From positions 16,671,309-16,735,308 of the forward strand of contig CM055107.1 of assembly GCA_029204225.1 (NCBI GenBank): DNA of 64,000 nt. Direction: 5' to 3'. The position numbers and the translations under genes are program-made. Numbering within the stretch: the first letter of the stretch is position 1; each line of letters begins with the position of its first letter. The notes beneath the pieces are model-generated. The model searched no databases, was not told the DNA's origin, and was given only the letters and a program-made list of their open reading frames with translations. Below are positions 47,965 to 58,446 of this stretch, in pieces. The stretch is from Diphasiastrum complanatum. Taxonomy: Eukaryota; Streptophyta; Lycopodiopsida; Lycopodiales; Lycopodiaceae.

Positions 47965-49380
47965 TTAAGCTTCAAGGAAAAGCCTTTCACTCAATATGAT
48001 CACAGATAAGCATCCAGAGAAAGTTGCACCGAACCAATCCAAGTAGACCTTTACCGCAAGGTTCGAATTCGGAGCAACATTAGGTGATGAGGTTGATGGC
48101 ATTTCTTGAACAGAACCTCCCAGCCACGAAGTTGGAGGGCACGTATTCAAGTCCAGAGTAAAGTTGAAGTTAGCCGGGTCGTAACAAAGACCGGAATTGT
48201 TCGATAATTTCAAATTACTGCCTAGCCTTCTCAAAAAAGTTGCCGAGAAAGGGATCGGACCTGACAGGGAGTTTTGGCTTAAGTTCATCTCAGATAACAG
48301 CAGAAAGCCAAGCTGGGAGGGTATAGAACCAGTGAGTTTGTTTCCAGAGAGTCCAAGGTACTTCAGCTTCGTGGCTTGGCCAATTGACTCAGGAATGAAG
48401 CCTACGTAATTAGAATCTGAAAGATCTACACTTACTAAATTCCTCATTCCGCTCCAAAAGTCAGGAAGCCTTCCTCCAAGCGGGTTGTTGTTCAGAAATA
48501 GTTGCTGCAGTTGTTGCAAGTTTTCCATTGAAAGAGGAAGAGATCCCCTAAGCATATTGTGGCTCAAATCAAGCAATGTCAACGCTCCAAGTCTGCCAAT
48601 TTCATCAGGAATTGCTCCATACAAATGGTTGTAGCTAACATCAAGCATTTGGAGGCTGCTCAGGCTTCCTAAATCGACTGGAATTGCACCACTGAGCAAA
48701 TTATGACTTAGATCCAAAACTACCAAGTTCTTCAGACTGCCAATCTGGGAGGGTATAGCGCCTCCGACATCGTTGCGACTGACGACAAGCTGCTTTAGAT
48801 TAGTGAGATTTCCAAGCTCCGCAGGGATAGATCCCTGAAGCTTGTTCTGTGATATAACTAGACGTTCCAGGCCATCCAGGTTACCGAGCTCGATAGGTAT
48901 AGATCCTATAAGAGCAGCGTTCAAGCGGAACGTCAAGCTAAGTAAAGTGGATCCCAACCTGCCAAGTTCGACAGGAATCGTTCGGTTCTCCTGCGTGAAA
49001 CAGTTGTAAAAGGAGAGTGTTCGCAGCCGCGTAAATTTAACAATTGATGGATGGATGGTTGCATTGAAGCTGCATGCTGGCGTGTTATCATAAGTAGGTC
49101 CGAAGTTGAGATCTGTAAAGTAGAACGTGTTGCCTTCAAGATCACAGTTGATACCTTTGATGGCATTAACCCCACAAGGATCTGGAAGCAAGGTTTTCCA
49201 GTCCCAATCATGGTTTAACGCTCCCATTACATCGTAAAATGCTTGCTTCTCACGCTCATCTGTGATTGTTGCATCCTGTGCTAGGCTGGACTTGGTGTAC
49301 AATATAATCAGCCAAAGAGCAACAGCGTATATTTGGAACAAAGACTGAAGCCATGATGCAGAAAGAAGAGACTGCGTCAT
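47965..49380 (-). CDS. LRR receptor-like protein without kinase (PII-2/RLP29/TMM type)
   Basis: Single-exon gene of 471 codons. Residues 1-35 form a signal peptide (hydrophobic AVALWLIILY). A short N-terminal cap with DPCGVNAIKGINC follows, then an unusual pre-LRR segment GPTYDNTPACSFNATIHPSI that is also typical of the PII-2/RLP29 group. About eleven plant-type LRRs (LxxLDLSxNxLxGxIPxxLG) run from roughly residue 105 to 395. A Ser/Thr/Pro linker and a C-terminal hydrophobic stretch (FGATFSGCLSVIIL) could be a GPI signal or membrane anchor. There is no kinase. Relatives act at the cell surface in signalling with partner kinases, for example TMM in stomatal patterning and PII-2 in root symbiosis; which applies here is unknown. 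The start ATG at 49380-49378 is the only one that includes the signal peptide. Confidence 0.9.
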   Translation of the reverse strand: MTQSLLSASWLQSLFQIYAVALWLIILYTKSSLAQDATITDEREKQAFYDVMGALNHDWDWKTLLPDPCGVNAIKGINCDLEGNTFYFTDLNFGPTYDNTPACSFNATIHPSIVKFTRLRTLSFYNCFTQENRTIPVELGRLGSTLLSLTFRLNAALIGSIPIELGNLDGLERLVISQNKLQGSIPAELGNLTNLKQLVVSRNDVGGAIPSQIGSLKNLVVLDLSHNLLSGAIPVDLGSLSSLQMLDVSYNHLYGAIPDEIGRLGALTLLDLSHNMLRGSLPLSMENLQQLQQLFLNNNPLGGRLPDFWSGMRNLVSVDLSDSNYVGFIPESIGQATKLKYLGLSGNKLTGSIPSQLGFLLLSEMNLSQNSLSGPIPFSATFLRRLGSNLKLSNNSGLCYDPANFNFTLDLNTCPPTSWLGGSVQEMPSTSSPNVAPNSNLAVKVYLDWFGATFSGCLSVIILSERLFLEA

Positions 49381-50365
49381 AAGTTACACGCAGAGAACCA
49401 AAAGGAACGGAACGCATTACAATCCTTGCGAATTAGGCAGATAGTAATGTGATGTCCAGTGCGATGTGAGTTGTGCTTTCTAGATTTTGAATAAAAAGTT
49501 CAAGAACTTCAAGACATATGAACAGCGTTCTCGTTCTTGAATTGTAGAATGCAGCTAAGATATATAACGAAGAATACTTAAGAGGGGCAGCTACAATACT
49601 GGAATCAACAAAGTGTACCTCACGAGGCGCAGCAAGGCTTTATCGAATGCAAGCGGAAATATTCTGCTTACTGCCTTGTACACAGATTGAATCAGCCTTG
49701 CGATCTATTATTCACGAACATCACACAAGATGGATGCACTCTCAGAGTCTCACAATGCACAACTCTACGATCCATGTAATGACAAGATAGATGATACCAG
49801 TTTTCAATTCTCCTAGTATTAATTTGACGATTACAGGACAATGATGCCGGAACGAATGATTGCTTCTTCCTGTCTGCAAGTGATTCACCAACCCAAGGTG
49901 AAGTGACCTCTCAATGCTAATGCTCATTTAATTTAGAGGATGGTACACGATCAAATCGAGAGACACAAAGGTTCATGGCACAAAGGTTTATGTGTATTAC
50001 ACTGGCAAGACAACAAATTCAGCGGAAGGACAGTGGACACCAAGCTGAGAACTCTGAAGTCTGAATGATTGCTAAGCTCTAAATCCAAGATACACACAAG
50101 TCAGATTATCTTTCAAGATCCAGATTCCAGAGAGAAGTAAAGAAGATAATGCATATTGGATAGGTGGGCTGTGGGCGATCGGCCATAGCTCGCCCCTTAA
50201 ATTTGCAAGAGCTTGCTTTGATGATGGTTGTCTGTGCTGGATACAGAGAATTGATGCCCGCAGCTATCAGCATTGAGCAAAAAGAGAAAAAGGAAGAAGA
50301 AAAAGAAGCAAATACTGCGAAAGAGAAAGGCAGGCGTTACGAAGCACTCCTCTCCTCCTCTGACC
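49381..50365 (-). promoter_or_regulatory. Promoter region of the LRR gene
   Basis: On the minus strand GTTATATATCTTAG (around 49557-49570) is a TATA-box candidate about 180 bp upstream of the ATG. No other gene is seen. A short plus-strand frame starting near 50164 runs into the CT array and is not supported. Confidence 0.4.
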
Positions 50366-50366
50366 A

Positions 50367-50369
<3 letters not shown>

Positions 50370-50401
<32 letters not shown>

Positions 50402-50414
50402 TTCTCTCTCTCGC

Positions 50415-50448
<34 letters not shown>

Positions 50449-50463
50449 GCTCTCTTTCTCTGG
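50370..50463. repeat. Interrupted (CT)n microsatellite, ~94 bp
   Basis: Long CT run with scattered CG and TT interruptions. Confidence 0.95.
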
Positions 50464-51340
50464 CTTTCTCTTCAGGTCCCTCGGCCCACCACAGCCGTCC
50501 GATGCCTCCAAAGGGGTCGCGTGTCACGATCCCCACCGTCCAATCGCCCCCCGGGGCCCATTCCCCAACAAAAATTCGAAAACGAAAGGCTAACTAGAAT
50601 TCCCTGTCATCCGGCCCAGCAGCCAGAAAGGACACCTCATCTTCAATGCTCATGCATGCATGTACCATGCCATACATGCATGCATGCATGCATGCCCATC
50701 GCTTTCATATAACCACACATGGCCATCGGTACCGATAGAATAAGGCAGCCTCGTGCGAGGGGGCCGGCCACGGCGACGCCTGGTAAACCACGCAGTAAAA
50801 TCGCATATTCCAATACGTTTCCATCGGGGTAAATGAAAAAGTTACTGCCAAAGATTTACCGCGACGACTGGTATCTTCTACGCGTGCGGAGATACGGTCA
50901 CTTACCCCGCCACTCACACGCTACAACTTCGACCTTTCCACCGTCGGATTCTCCCGTACAAGTTAAGATGCTTCCACGTGTCAAGAATCGGGCAGTTGTT
51001 TCCTGGTGGCGAGCATCTAAGTGAGGGGGGCGTGAGATGTGTTGTGTCATTAGGGCCCCTGTGGTCCTCTGCCTTTATTGCTCCGTTTTTGGGCTGCGGT
51101 TTCTCTCGTGCTGTTTTGGGTCGGTGTCCTTGACTGGGGGTCACTGGTCACTAGCCGCCAAGATCTTGGGATGGGTGCGTGGGGATATGGGGACTGGCGG
51201 GCTGGGACCAGCGAGAGGTGCATTGTCATTTAAGAGGCTTCTCGTGAATTCATCTGCTTTTTCCCCTCAAAAAGTGCCACTGTGACCGCTGAGCCACAAG
51301 GAGAGCTTCAAAGATGAAAGTGATGGCCATTAGCATTCAT
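50464..51340. other. GC-richer intergenic block, promoter-like
   Basis: Contains (TGCA)n at about 50673-50696, CCACCGTCCAATC and CCACCGTCGGATT words, and an ACGTGTC G-box-like site near 50978. It lacks a recognisable gene but looks like regulatory or MITE DNA. Confidence 0.35.
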
Positions 51341-51372
51341 TCTTGTCTTTTAAAAGGAGAGAATGTCGGATT

Positions 51373-51735
51373 ATAAGAGCGTCTTTCCATGTCACCCATT
51401 CCATTCGCTTCAGCGCTCACAATGCTCTTTATAAGAGCGTCTTTCCATGTCACCAATTCACTTCAGTGCTCACAATGCTCTTTATAAGAGCGTCTTTCCA
51501 TGTCACCCATTCACTTCAGTGGTCACATTGCTCTTGGATGAACAGGTGACCCGCGTTCTCTCGAGTCTCCAACGCTCTTTCCAGGTCACCCATTCACTTC
51601 ATTGTTGACATTGCTCCGGGTGAACAGGTGACCCGTTCTCTCGAGTCTCCAACGCTCTTTCCATGTCACCCATTCACTTCAGTGTTCACATTGCTCTGGG
51701 TAAACAACCTCTAAACAGGTGACTCGTTCTCTCTC
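51373..51735. repeat. Minisatellite, units of 53-58 bp then ~84 bp
   Basis: Unit starts ATAAGAGCGTCTTTCCATGT are at 51373, 51431 and 51484. Later longer units insert GAACAGGTGACCCG(C)GTTCTC before CTTTCCA(G/T)GTCACCC. Confidence 0.85.
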
Positions 51736-51999
51736 CAACATTAGCTAAAATCTTGTTTTCTCATAGACCCATTCACTCGGGCAACCACCGTTCTCCTATG
51801 GAATTAAGAAAAACCCTCATCACATGTCAATTGGTGGCGCTTCCAATTTTTTGAGATAGGTGACTAGTCCACATGGAGAGTGTTTGAGAACTTGGCCAAA
51901 TGCTAGTTTTGCCTTTTTGTGCCATGTACTTAAAGAAAGCCTCTATTTATTAAGCATCTTGGGAGGACTTCAAAGCACAAAATATTAGCAAAAGTTTGA

Positions 52000-52227
52000 C
52001 TTTAATTTAGACAACCTTTTGCATTGAAGGTTTTTAAATTACACAATTTTTTTTGTGTAGAAGGTCATGTAAGTTCATAGTTGTCCACAAAATATGAAAG
52101 AAAAGCATTGAGCATATACTTTAATTTCGACAACCTTTTGCATTGAAGGTTCTTAAATTACACAAATTTTTTGTGTAGAAGGTCTTGTATTCATAGTTGT
52201 CCACAAAATATGAAAGAAAAGCACTGA
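52000..52227. repeat. 120 bp tandem duplication
   Basis: CTTTAATTT(A/C)GACAACCTTT begins both units (52000 and 52120). They share GCATTGAAGGTT and TTGTCCACAAAATATGAAAG with few differences. Confidence 0.9.
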
Positions 52228-52735
52228 GCGAGAGGGGGAGGAAAGGGCCTTGCCCGATGTAAAAATATTCTTTAGTTATTTTTTAGCTTTTTTTTGTTGT
52301 AATTTTTTTTCCTACATGCACTTTCTGGTATGTGAGAACATTTTTTTATATTTTGTTGTAAATTTCTTACATGCACCTTACGACGTTAAAAAAGAAAAGA
52401 AGAGAGTGATTTTACGCAAGGGAAAGGTCCTAGCTATGGCACTCCCACATGACGAATAACTCGAGAGTGTAAAGCCTTTCCCTAGTGTATGGGACTTAGG
52501 GGGCTTTTCCATGTGCCCTATTCACCCGTGAAAAGTGACTTCAATCACAAGAACCTTTCCATGTGGTCCAGTCACCCGTGGAAAGTGAATTCAATCACAA
52601 GAAACGATGGTTGCCTGAGTGAATGGTTCTATGAGAAAACAAGATAAGCTCAAGCATATAAGTGAATGTTCTACCTATGTCAAGAATTTAAAAGAATGGT
52701 CCAAACGATGGTTCTCATAGATGTGAACATTAACT

Positions 52736-54890
52736 ACACGCTCTAAACATTGTTCGGAACTAATTTGGCCTAACCCAAAGTTCTTGCGCATGCATAAAGA
52801 GTGTTTTTAAGCTCATGGCTCATGAATGGGCATAAAGACAACCCATGTACATGCAAAGCTATAGCACTACAAAAAGAATTTGCATGAGAAATCATTTTAT
52901 CTTATATGTACTTTGTGTGGTTCAATGAAATCAATGGAGAGTTCATGGAAAGAATAGAAAGTTTTAACCAAAACTCCAATTATTGGAGAATAAATTGCAT
53001 GAGAATTTATCCTTAAGACTTGAAATATGACAAATCTCACAAGAGGATTGTTATTTTGGCACCATGATATGGGTAGTTTGAAGGTGTGCCTAATGTTCAT
53101 TCCACATGCAGAAGGTGTATATGAGGAAAGGTCAATTTGAAAATTATGAGTACAAGCCATCACTTTTTGTACTTCAATCCAAACATTCTCAAAACTAGCA
53201 ATGGAGGGGAAAGTGTAGGTTCAATGCTAGCAAAGCCAAACATTTTGGTTGGGTTGCCCAAAATCCTTTCCTACATGACATATTATGCTTATAGTAAGCT
53301 AAGTTGGGCATTCATCGTGATATCTCAAAAGAATTTATGTTATCAACAAGAGTGGAGTCAAACTTTACATGATTGGTATATTCTTGTTGATGTTCCTTAA
53401 TCAAAAAACATTATTGTTGTAATCCTTTAACATTTTTTTTTCTCAAAGTGCATTCATATTGAATTGAATTATCATGATCATGTAGAATACTACATCATTA
53501 GATAGGCATAGTCAACTTTGGAACACAATGGTCCCAATGGTCCTTTTTCTAGAACCGAGATTCCAATTAGGGCCTCGTGGATACAATAACCACTCTTATC
53601 CATTCTACTTTTGCCAAAGACCTTGAAATAATTCGTATCATAAATTTTACATATATTATAGAGTAGTCTTGCAAATAATACAAGAATGGGCAAGTGCATT
53701 AAGCAAACATATCTCAAGGTGATCATAATTTGGGGTGAGATGCTTAGTTCACAAGGTACCTAGCTTTTTCTTTCTCTCTTAAGCTAGTGCATAGCACATC
53801 ACTTACAACATGATGCATATTTTATGCGCAAGTGTACAATGTTAGGATGAGCCTAACTTGGGAGTGAATTCCAAGTATGTCAACGAAGCAACAAGCGACA
53901 TTTGAACTGCATCAACATGGTAGGGATTATCATCTTGCTCAAGTCGACCCACTATCCTTCACAAGGTACCTAGATGTCATGTGCCAATAACATCAAAGAT
54001 AACATGTTACTAAGCTGAAAGGACACTCTTAAGTAAAAAGAACTAGTCCTAGAAATCGAGCACATCATACATAGTCTAACCATCCAACAAACCACTTTAT
54101 TTTTAGACCAACTAATATGAGTTCCTAAATGTAACAAGACAAAGTTTAACTAAAAAAAATCAAATTTGCATGTCCTAATGGGCATCTCATTGATATGTAA
54201 AATGGTAACATGTATCATTTTGACATAGAAACTATGTATGGGGCCATTGGTGAGAATCTAGTTAGTGTTGCCAAAGCACTTTAATGATGAGAATTTGAGA
54301 CCTGTGGATTTGCATGTTTCCAAAGAAATGTCATGTAGGATGGAAAATTTGATGAAAATTAAAAATTGTAATACAAGAAGTACATCAGAGTACTTACAAT
54401 ACCAAACCATTTTGGTTACAATTATGATTACAGTCATGGTTAACCGAGGTTTCTCTTGGTCACATCACCCCTCAGGAGAAATCATTCTTAAAGAGAAAAG
54501 AGAGATGGGCAAGAACTGAAAAAGAAGAGCGCCTACTCATTACAATAGATTGAGCAAACTCGAGAAAGGAAATGGGCGTTATTAAAACATTTTGCATCAA
54601 ATATGAATCATCATTTGCAAATGCTACATAACATGCCTACATCTCGAGAGAGAAAAGAGAAATGAGCAAGACTTGAAAAATAAGGATGACAACTATATTA
54701 TACAAATTGCGCAAACTCAAAAAAAAAAAAAAAGTTGAGCACCATGGCAACATTTTGAATCAAAGAGCAATTCCCATTTTTTAGTGCTACAAAAAAATGT
54801 TAAAATGGTGTGACATGTATAAAGACAATGTGTGTTGTATTTATATATTTTTGGTTGAACTACTACTGATCATAATCAAATTTTTCTTCT
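52736..54890. other. AT-rich intergenic sequence
   Basis: No gene recognised. Short frames lack family resemblance. AGAAAAGAGA(G/A)ATG(G/A)GCAAGA recurs near 54495 and 54655, suggesting an old local duplication. Confidence 0.35.
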
Positions 54891-54894
54891 TACA

Positions 54895-55278
54895 ATGAAA
54901 AATTTTCATCTCCATATAGATCTTTCTAAAGAATATGCTCCTCTAATTGAAAGAGGTATAAAAGCAGCTTGCTTATTAGATGATAATTGTTTTCACTATA
55001 GAGTTGACATGAAAACGAATTTGGATTTAGGGACAGACTGGACATTATATCCTAAAAATCCATACTCCATGCAGCAGCATCCCAAATTTTGTTCAATTAC
55101 TCAAGCTATATTTTTGTGTGTGTCTTGGAAAGAATGGTCTACTAGATTATTGTGAAAGATTAGAAGAATATGTTGATGCACTTTCAATGGAAAGAATTCA
55201 TTGTTTAGAAGATGTAATTAGACGTATATCTTCATATTGTAATAAAAAAGACAATATACTGCAAATAAAATTGCCATA
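54895..55278 (+). pseudogene. N-terminal fragment of the inner-transposon protein (second copy)
   Basis: Starts ATG and reads FHLHIDLSKEYAP, then YPKNP, then (after a frame shift near 55125) NGLLDYCERLEEYVDALSME. This is collinear with FDLHIVLPLDCAP...YPKDP...SGLLGYCQKLSQYCLNESMS of the minus-strand frame at 58771-59394, so it is a diverged paralogue in opposite orientation. The remainder of the protein is missing. Confidence 0.65.
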
Positions 55279-55630
55279 AAACAAGGTTCTCCAAAAGGAG
55301 AATAAAATTCTTCAAAATAATAATGACTTGTTATAAATAATCAGAGTGAGTAAAAGAAAGGACATTGATCAATTGATCATAATGAGTCAGATAATATTCA
55401 TTCTTATGGTATTGAAAGATGTTGATAAGTAAAAAGCTAAAAACAAAAAAATGAAATCGAGTGATCAAAACAAATAAACATGATTTGTTATCAACATGAG
55501 GTTATCAGAAATGTATTCAAAACACGATGACATTTGTTTTGGGACTTTGAACTAAAAAAGAGTAACTTTTTTTATATCTTTTAGTGGTGCTAGTTTTAGG
55601 CCAAAATCATGGCTTTTTTTTAAGGGTTAT

Positions 55631-56747
55631 CTAAATTGTATTAAAAATATATATCAAAATCAATGGTTGTCCCATTAATCCAAGTCGTTCTTTCAATATG
55701 GCTATAGTTGACTTTTGTAGATGATTGGTCGTTGTTAACTCAAAATCAAAAGCCACATCACCTACATCTTGTAAATTCAAATTATCAATCCTCGGTTGGT
55801 TCTTTGGCAATCGTTTTCTCTTGCCCTTTGAATCTACTTGCAACATTTCAAATTCGTGCCTTCCCAAAAAAAGCATTTGTTGAAGTGGTGCGCAACAAAT
55901 GAACACGTAGTACTTTTGTTTGGTTGTTATATTGAATGAAACCAAGCACTTTGGCAATCCAAAATGGATGTCCTTCATAGTTTTCTAAAGCTAGAAGTGC
56001 AACAAAGCTTCTAATTTGGATTTCATTCAGATCACTGCACCACTTCATTTTTGCAGCTTTTACACTTTCTGCCTATTCTTCCTTGAGCCCACATAAATTT
56101 TGCATTGTTCACATTGCACAAGCTGCAAGAAATCATTATCTCGAGGAAGATTTGAAGATGTACTTGAAGTTCCTAGTTTATGAGGCCAATGAAATTCTTC
56201 AGCTGTTGATGCATCTTCGAGGTTGAGCAAACTGATTTTTTGTTCCTCCAAAAAGTCCATCCGCCAATGCTAATCAAACTCATCAAAAAATTGATAAGTT
56301 GTTTGAATACTTGATTCCAAAAATTATGAGGTAAATGAATATATATCATGATGCTCTCTTTGTACTTTTTGTTCTTCTAGCATGGACTTCAACGTAGCAA
56401 GCTTGATTTGAGCTGATGACATATTGAGCAAAAACTGTACTCCTTTAAGAGATAGCCATGAAACTGAACTTGAAAATTGTTTGCCTCATGGCAATGTGAT
56501 GCCAGTTTTATTACATTTGATTTTGAACTGGTGTTGAAAGCTAATGTCATTAATACTAGCAACACAGTGACCTGTTTCATTGGACGTCTTAATATATTCA
56601 TGAAAATTATATGTGTGTCTAATTAACGACACGATTGGCTTTGGCACGTATGATTTTTTAACAATGCTCTAAAGCACTTGTAAAGAAAATGCTTTGTTGC
56701 GTCTTAGTCTTTTGGAAAAACAGCTAAACATATGATCAATTTGATCA
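55631..56747 (-). pseudogene. 3' part of the outer transposase
   Basis: Begins THDQIDHMFSCFSKRLRRN at about 56747-56690, directly after the inner element's end. Further down, in shifting frames: VQCEQCKIYVGSRKN, then a segment VALLALENYEGHPFWIAKVL, reminiscent of BAH/Tudor-like C-termini, then KGKRKRLPKNQPRIDNLNLQ and LQKSTIAILKERL. At least two frameshifts and several stops. The C-terminal parts fit the same gene, but their assignment rests on order and orientation. Confidence 0.6.
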
Positions 56748-57915
56748 TGGGTGTCATTAGGGGAGGTCCAAGCGCTATAAGGACCCTTTGTAAAGACACT
56801 TTTTTTTACTTTTCAACTATTCGATGTCCACATGTCCCAATATTTTACATGTGTGCAGGACGGTAACGGTGTTTGCCGGATAAATTTTTTTTACAATTTC
56901 TCGGACATATTTTTAGCCAATTCAAAACTCTTGCTAGGCAGAGTCTAGATATGTGATTGGATAATATATTGTTGTCCGTCGGGAAAAGACTGCCCGAGTT
57001 TAACTAGCTGAAATTAAACTAACTTGGATGGATGGTTCAACTATGAAGTGGAGGAGGACTGGAGTCTAAAATATATACGATCGAAACTTACAATGCTCCA
57101 ATTTGACATACCTCAAAGCTATGGTTTTCGAGTAAATGGAAGAATGGTACGTTTTTGTATTAAATAGTCTGTTATATAATTGTTATACTGTTATTTATTA
57201 ACAATGATTTATTGATATATCATTTGCAATGTTAATGCAAATTAGAGCAAGGCAAGAAAATCATATCTCATGCAAAGATTTATTGTCAAGCATAGAAATT
57301 GTCGAAACAAATTAAAGCTTTGATGAATCAGTAAATCTACAATATTGGTGAGCTTAACTTTCTTTGTGAAATTTTAGATTGTTAACTTTTGGTTAACCCA
57401 CATTGTTTATTGATAAATGTAATTCCATTGTTTTCATGTGCACGTTCAAGAAAAGTGAAATGAAGAATTGAAATAGCAACAATAGAATATCAAATGATGG
57501 AAATAGCAACAATCGAATATCAAAAGACCCAAAAGGGTCATCATTTGTACACATTGAATGTAAATTTTTGAAGTACATATTTTTGTATTGGCCTTTCAAT
57601 AAGACCATTTTTCTATTTTTCTATATAAATTTCTTTTCCATGAGCTCTTTCAAGTGTAAGCTCCCCAGCTTCTTGATCCGTTGTCACCGATGTTGCATTA
57701 GAGAGAAAAATCTTAAGCTTCTCTTGTCAAAATTCAAATATGTCATTTTGTGTGAATTTCGGACAGGTGAACTGCAAATCATCAACAATAGACAAGTTAG
57801 ACGAAAACACAAAAGTAAAAAATCATATAAATAAAATCAGTGTACATCCAAATCCAAATTACCTGACGTATATCGACATTTTGACCTTGGCTGATGAACA
57901 ATTCCATAAAGCATT

Positions 57916-58446
57916 TTACTTTTTTAATGGCTTGGGCATGATAGTCACCCACTTTGCGTGTACAGCAGCAAGCACAGTATCCTCAAAAAACCTAATCTGA
58001 TAATCTTCATAGGCTGTATGCAATGCTTCAATTGTAGTCACGCACCATTTGACATCCACGGACAAAGATCTTGTCACATCCCTCACTATTCGGTTGAAGT
58101 GAGCTTTTGGCATCAGAAGGTTGGTGGACTTCTGTAACCTCCTAATATCTCTGAGCCATGGGCGAGATTTTCTGCCAGTCCTCCTAGCACGAGGTCGCAA
58201 CACGGGTCTAAAATTTGGATCCTCTCGATCTCTTGTTGGACCAACTCGTGATCTTGTCAAATTCCTCACTATTCGGTTGAAGTGAGCTTTCGGTATCAGA
58301 AGGTTGGTGGACTTTTGTAACCTCCTAATATCTCTGAGCCATGGGCGAGATTTTCTGCCAGTCCTCCTAGCACGAGGTCGCAACACGGGTCTAAAGTTTG
58401 GATCCTCTCGATCTCTTGTTGGACCAACTCATGATCTTGTCAAATT
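57916..58446 (-). pseudogene. Divergent histone H3 fold (CENH3-like), internally duplicated
   Basis: Reads SRPWLRDIRRLQKST, NLLIPKAHFNRIVR, EALHTAYEDYQIRFFEDT and AAVHAKWVTIMPK in the order of the H3 alpha-N, alpha-1, alpha-2 and alpha-3 helices. Canonical H3 has LREIRRYQKST, FEDTNLCAIHAKRVTIMPK. The TNLLIP variant and a tail unlike ARTKQTARKS recall plant centromeric H3, but loop 1 has canonical length, so CENH3 is not proven. The tail and alpha-N/alpha-1 part is present twice (183 bp units 58067-58249 and 58250-58432). The frame lacks an ATG, follows a TGA at 58431-58429, and ends PLKK-stop in place of the H3 C-terminus. It is in frame with the transposon protein upstream. Confidence 0.7.
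58067..58432. repeat. 183 bp tandem duplication inside the H3-like frame
   Basis: Unit starts (GATCTTGTCA) are at 58067, 58250 and, as a stub, 58433. 183 is 61 codons, so the frame is kept. The two copies differ at only a few bases. Confidence 0.92.

Larger units (their letters stand above)
51341..52735. mobile_element. Complex foldback element with internal tandem repeats
   Basis: A long inverted repeat pairs 51743-51795 (ATCTTGTTTTCTCATAGACC then CATTCACTCGGGCAACCACCG) with 52598-52655 (CGATGGTTGCCTGAGTGAAT then GGTTCTATGAGAAAACAAGAT). Outside the left arm is a minisatellite (51373-51735). Inside lie a 120 bp tandem duplication (52000-52227) and a degenerate piece of the GC-hairpin MITE (about 52300-52440). 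CTTTCCATGT plus CACCC words occur on both sides. No transposase. Outer limits are approximate. Confidence 0.5.

Noticed and set aside
50164-50712. 182-codon plus-strand frame near the CT array
   Set aside because: Most of it is a Ser-Leu run encoded by (CT)n; the N-terminal part has no family resemblance.
57916-58446. Calling the histone segment a functional CENH3 gene
   Set aside because: It lacks a start codon and the H3 C-terminus, carries an internal duplication and follows an in-frame stop; loop 1 is not lengthened as in many CENH3 proteins.
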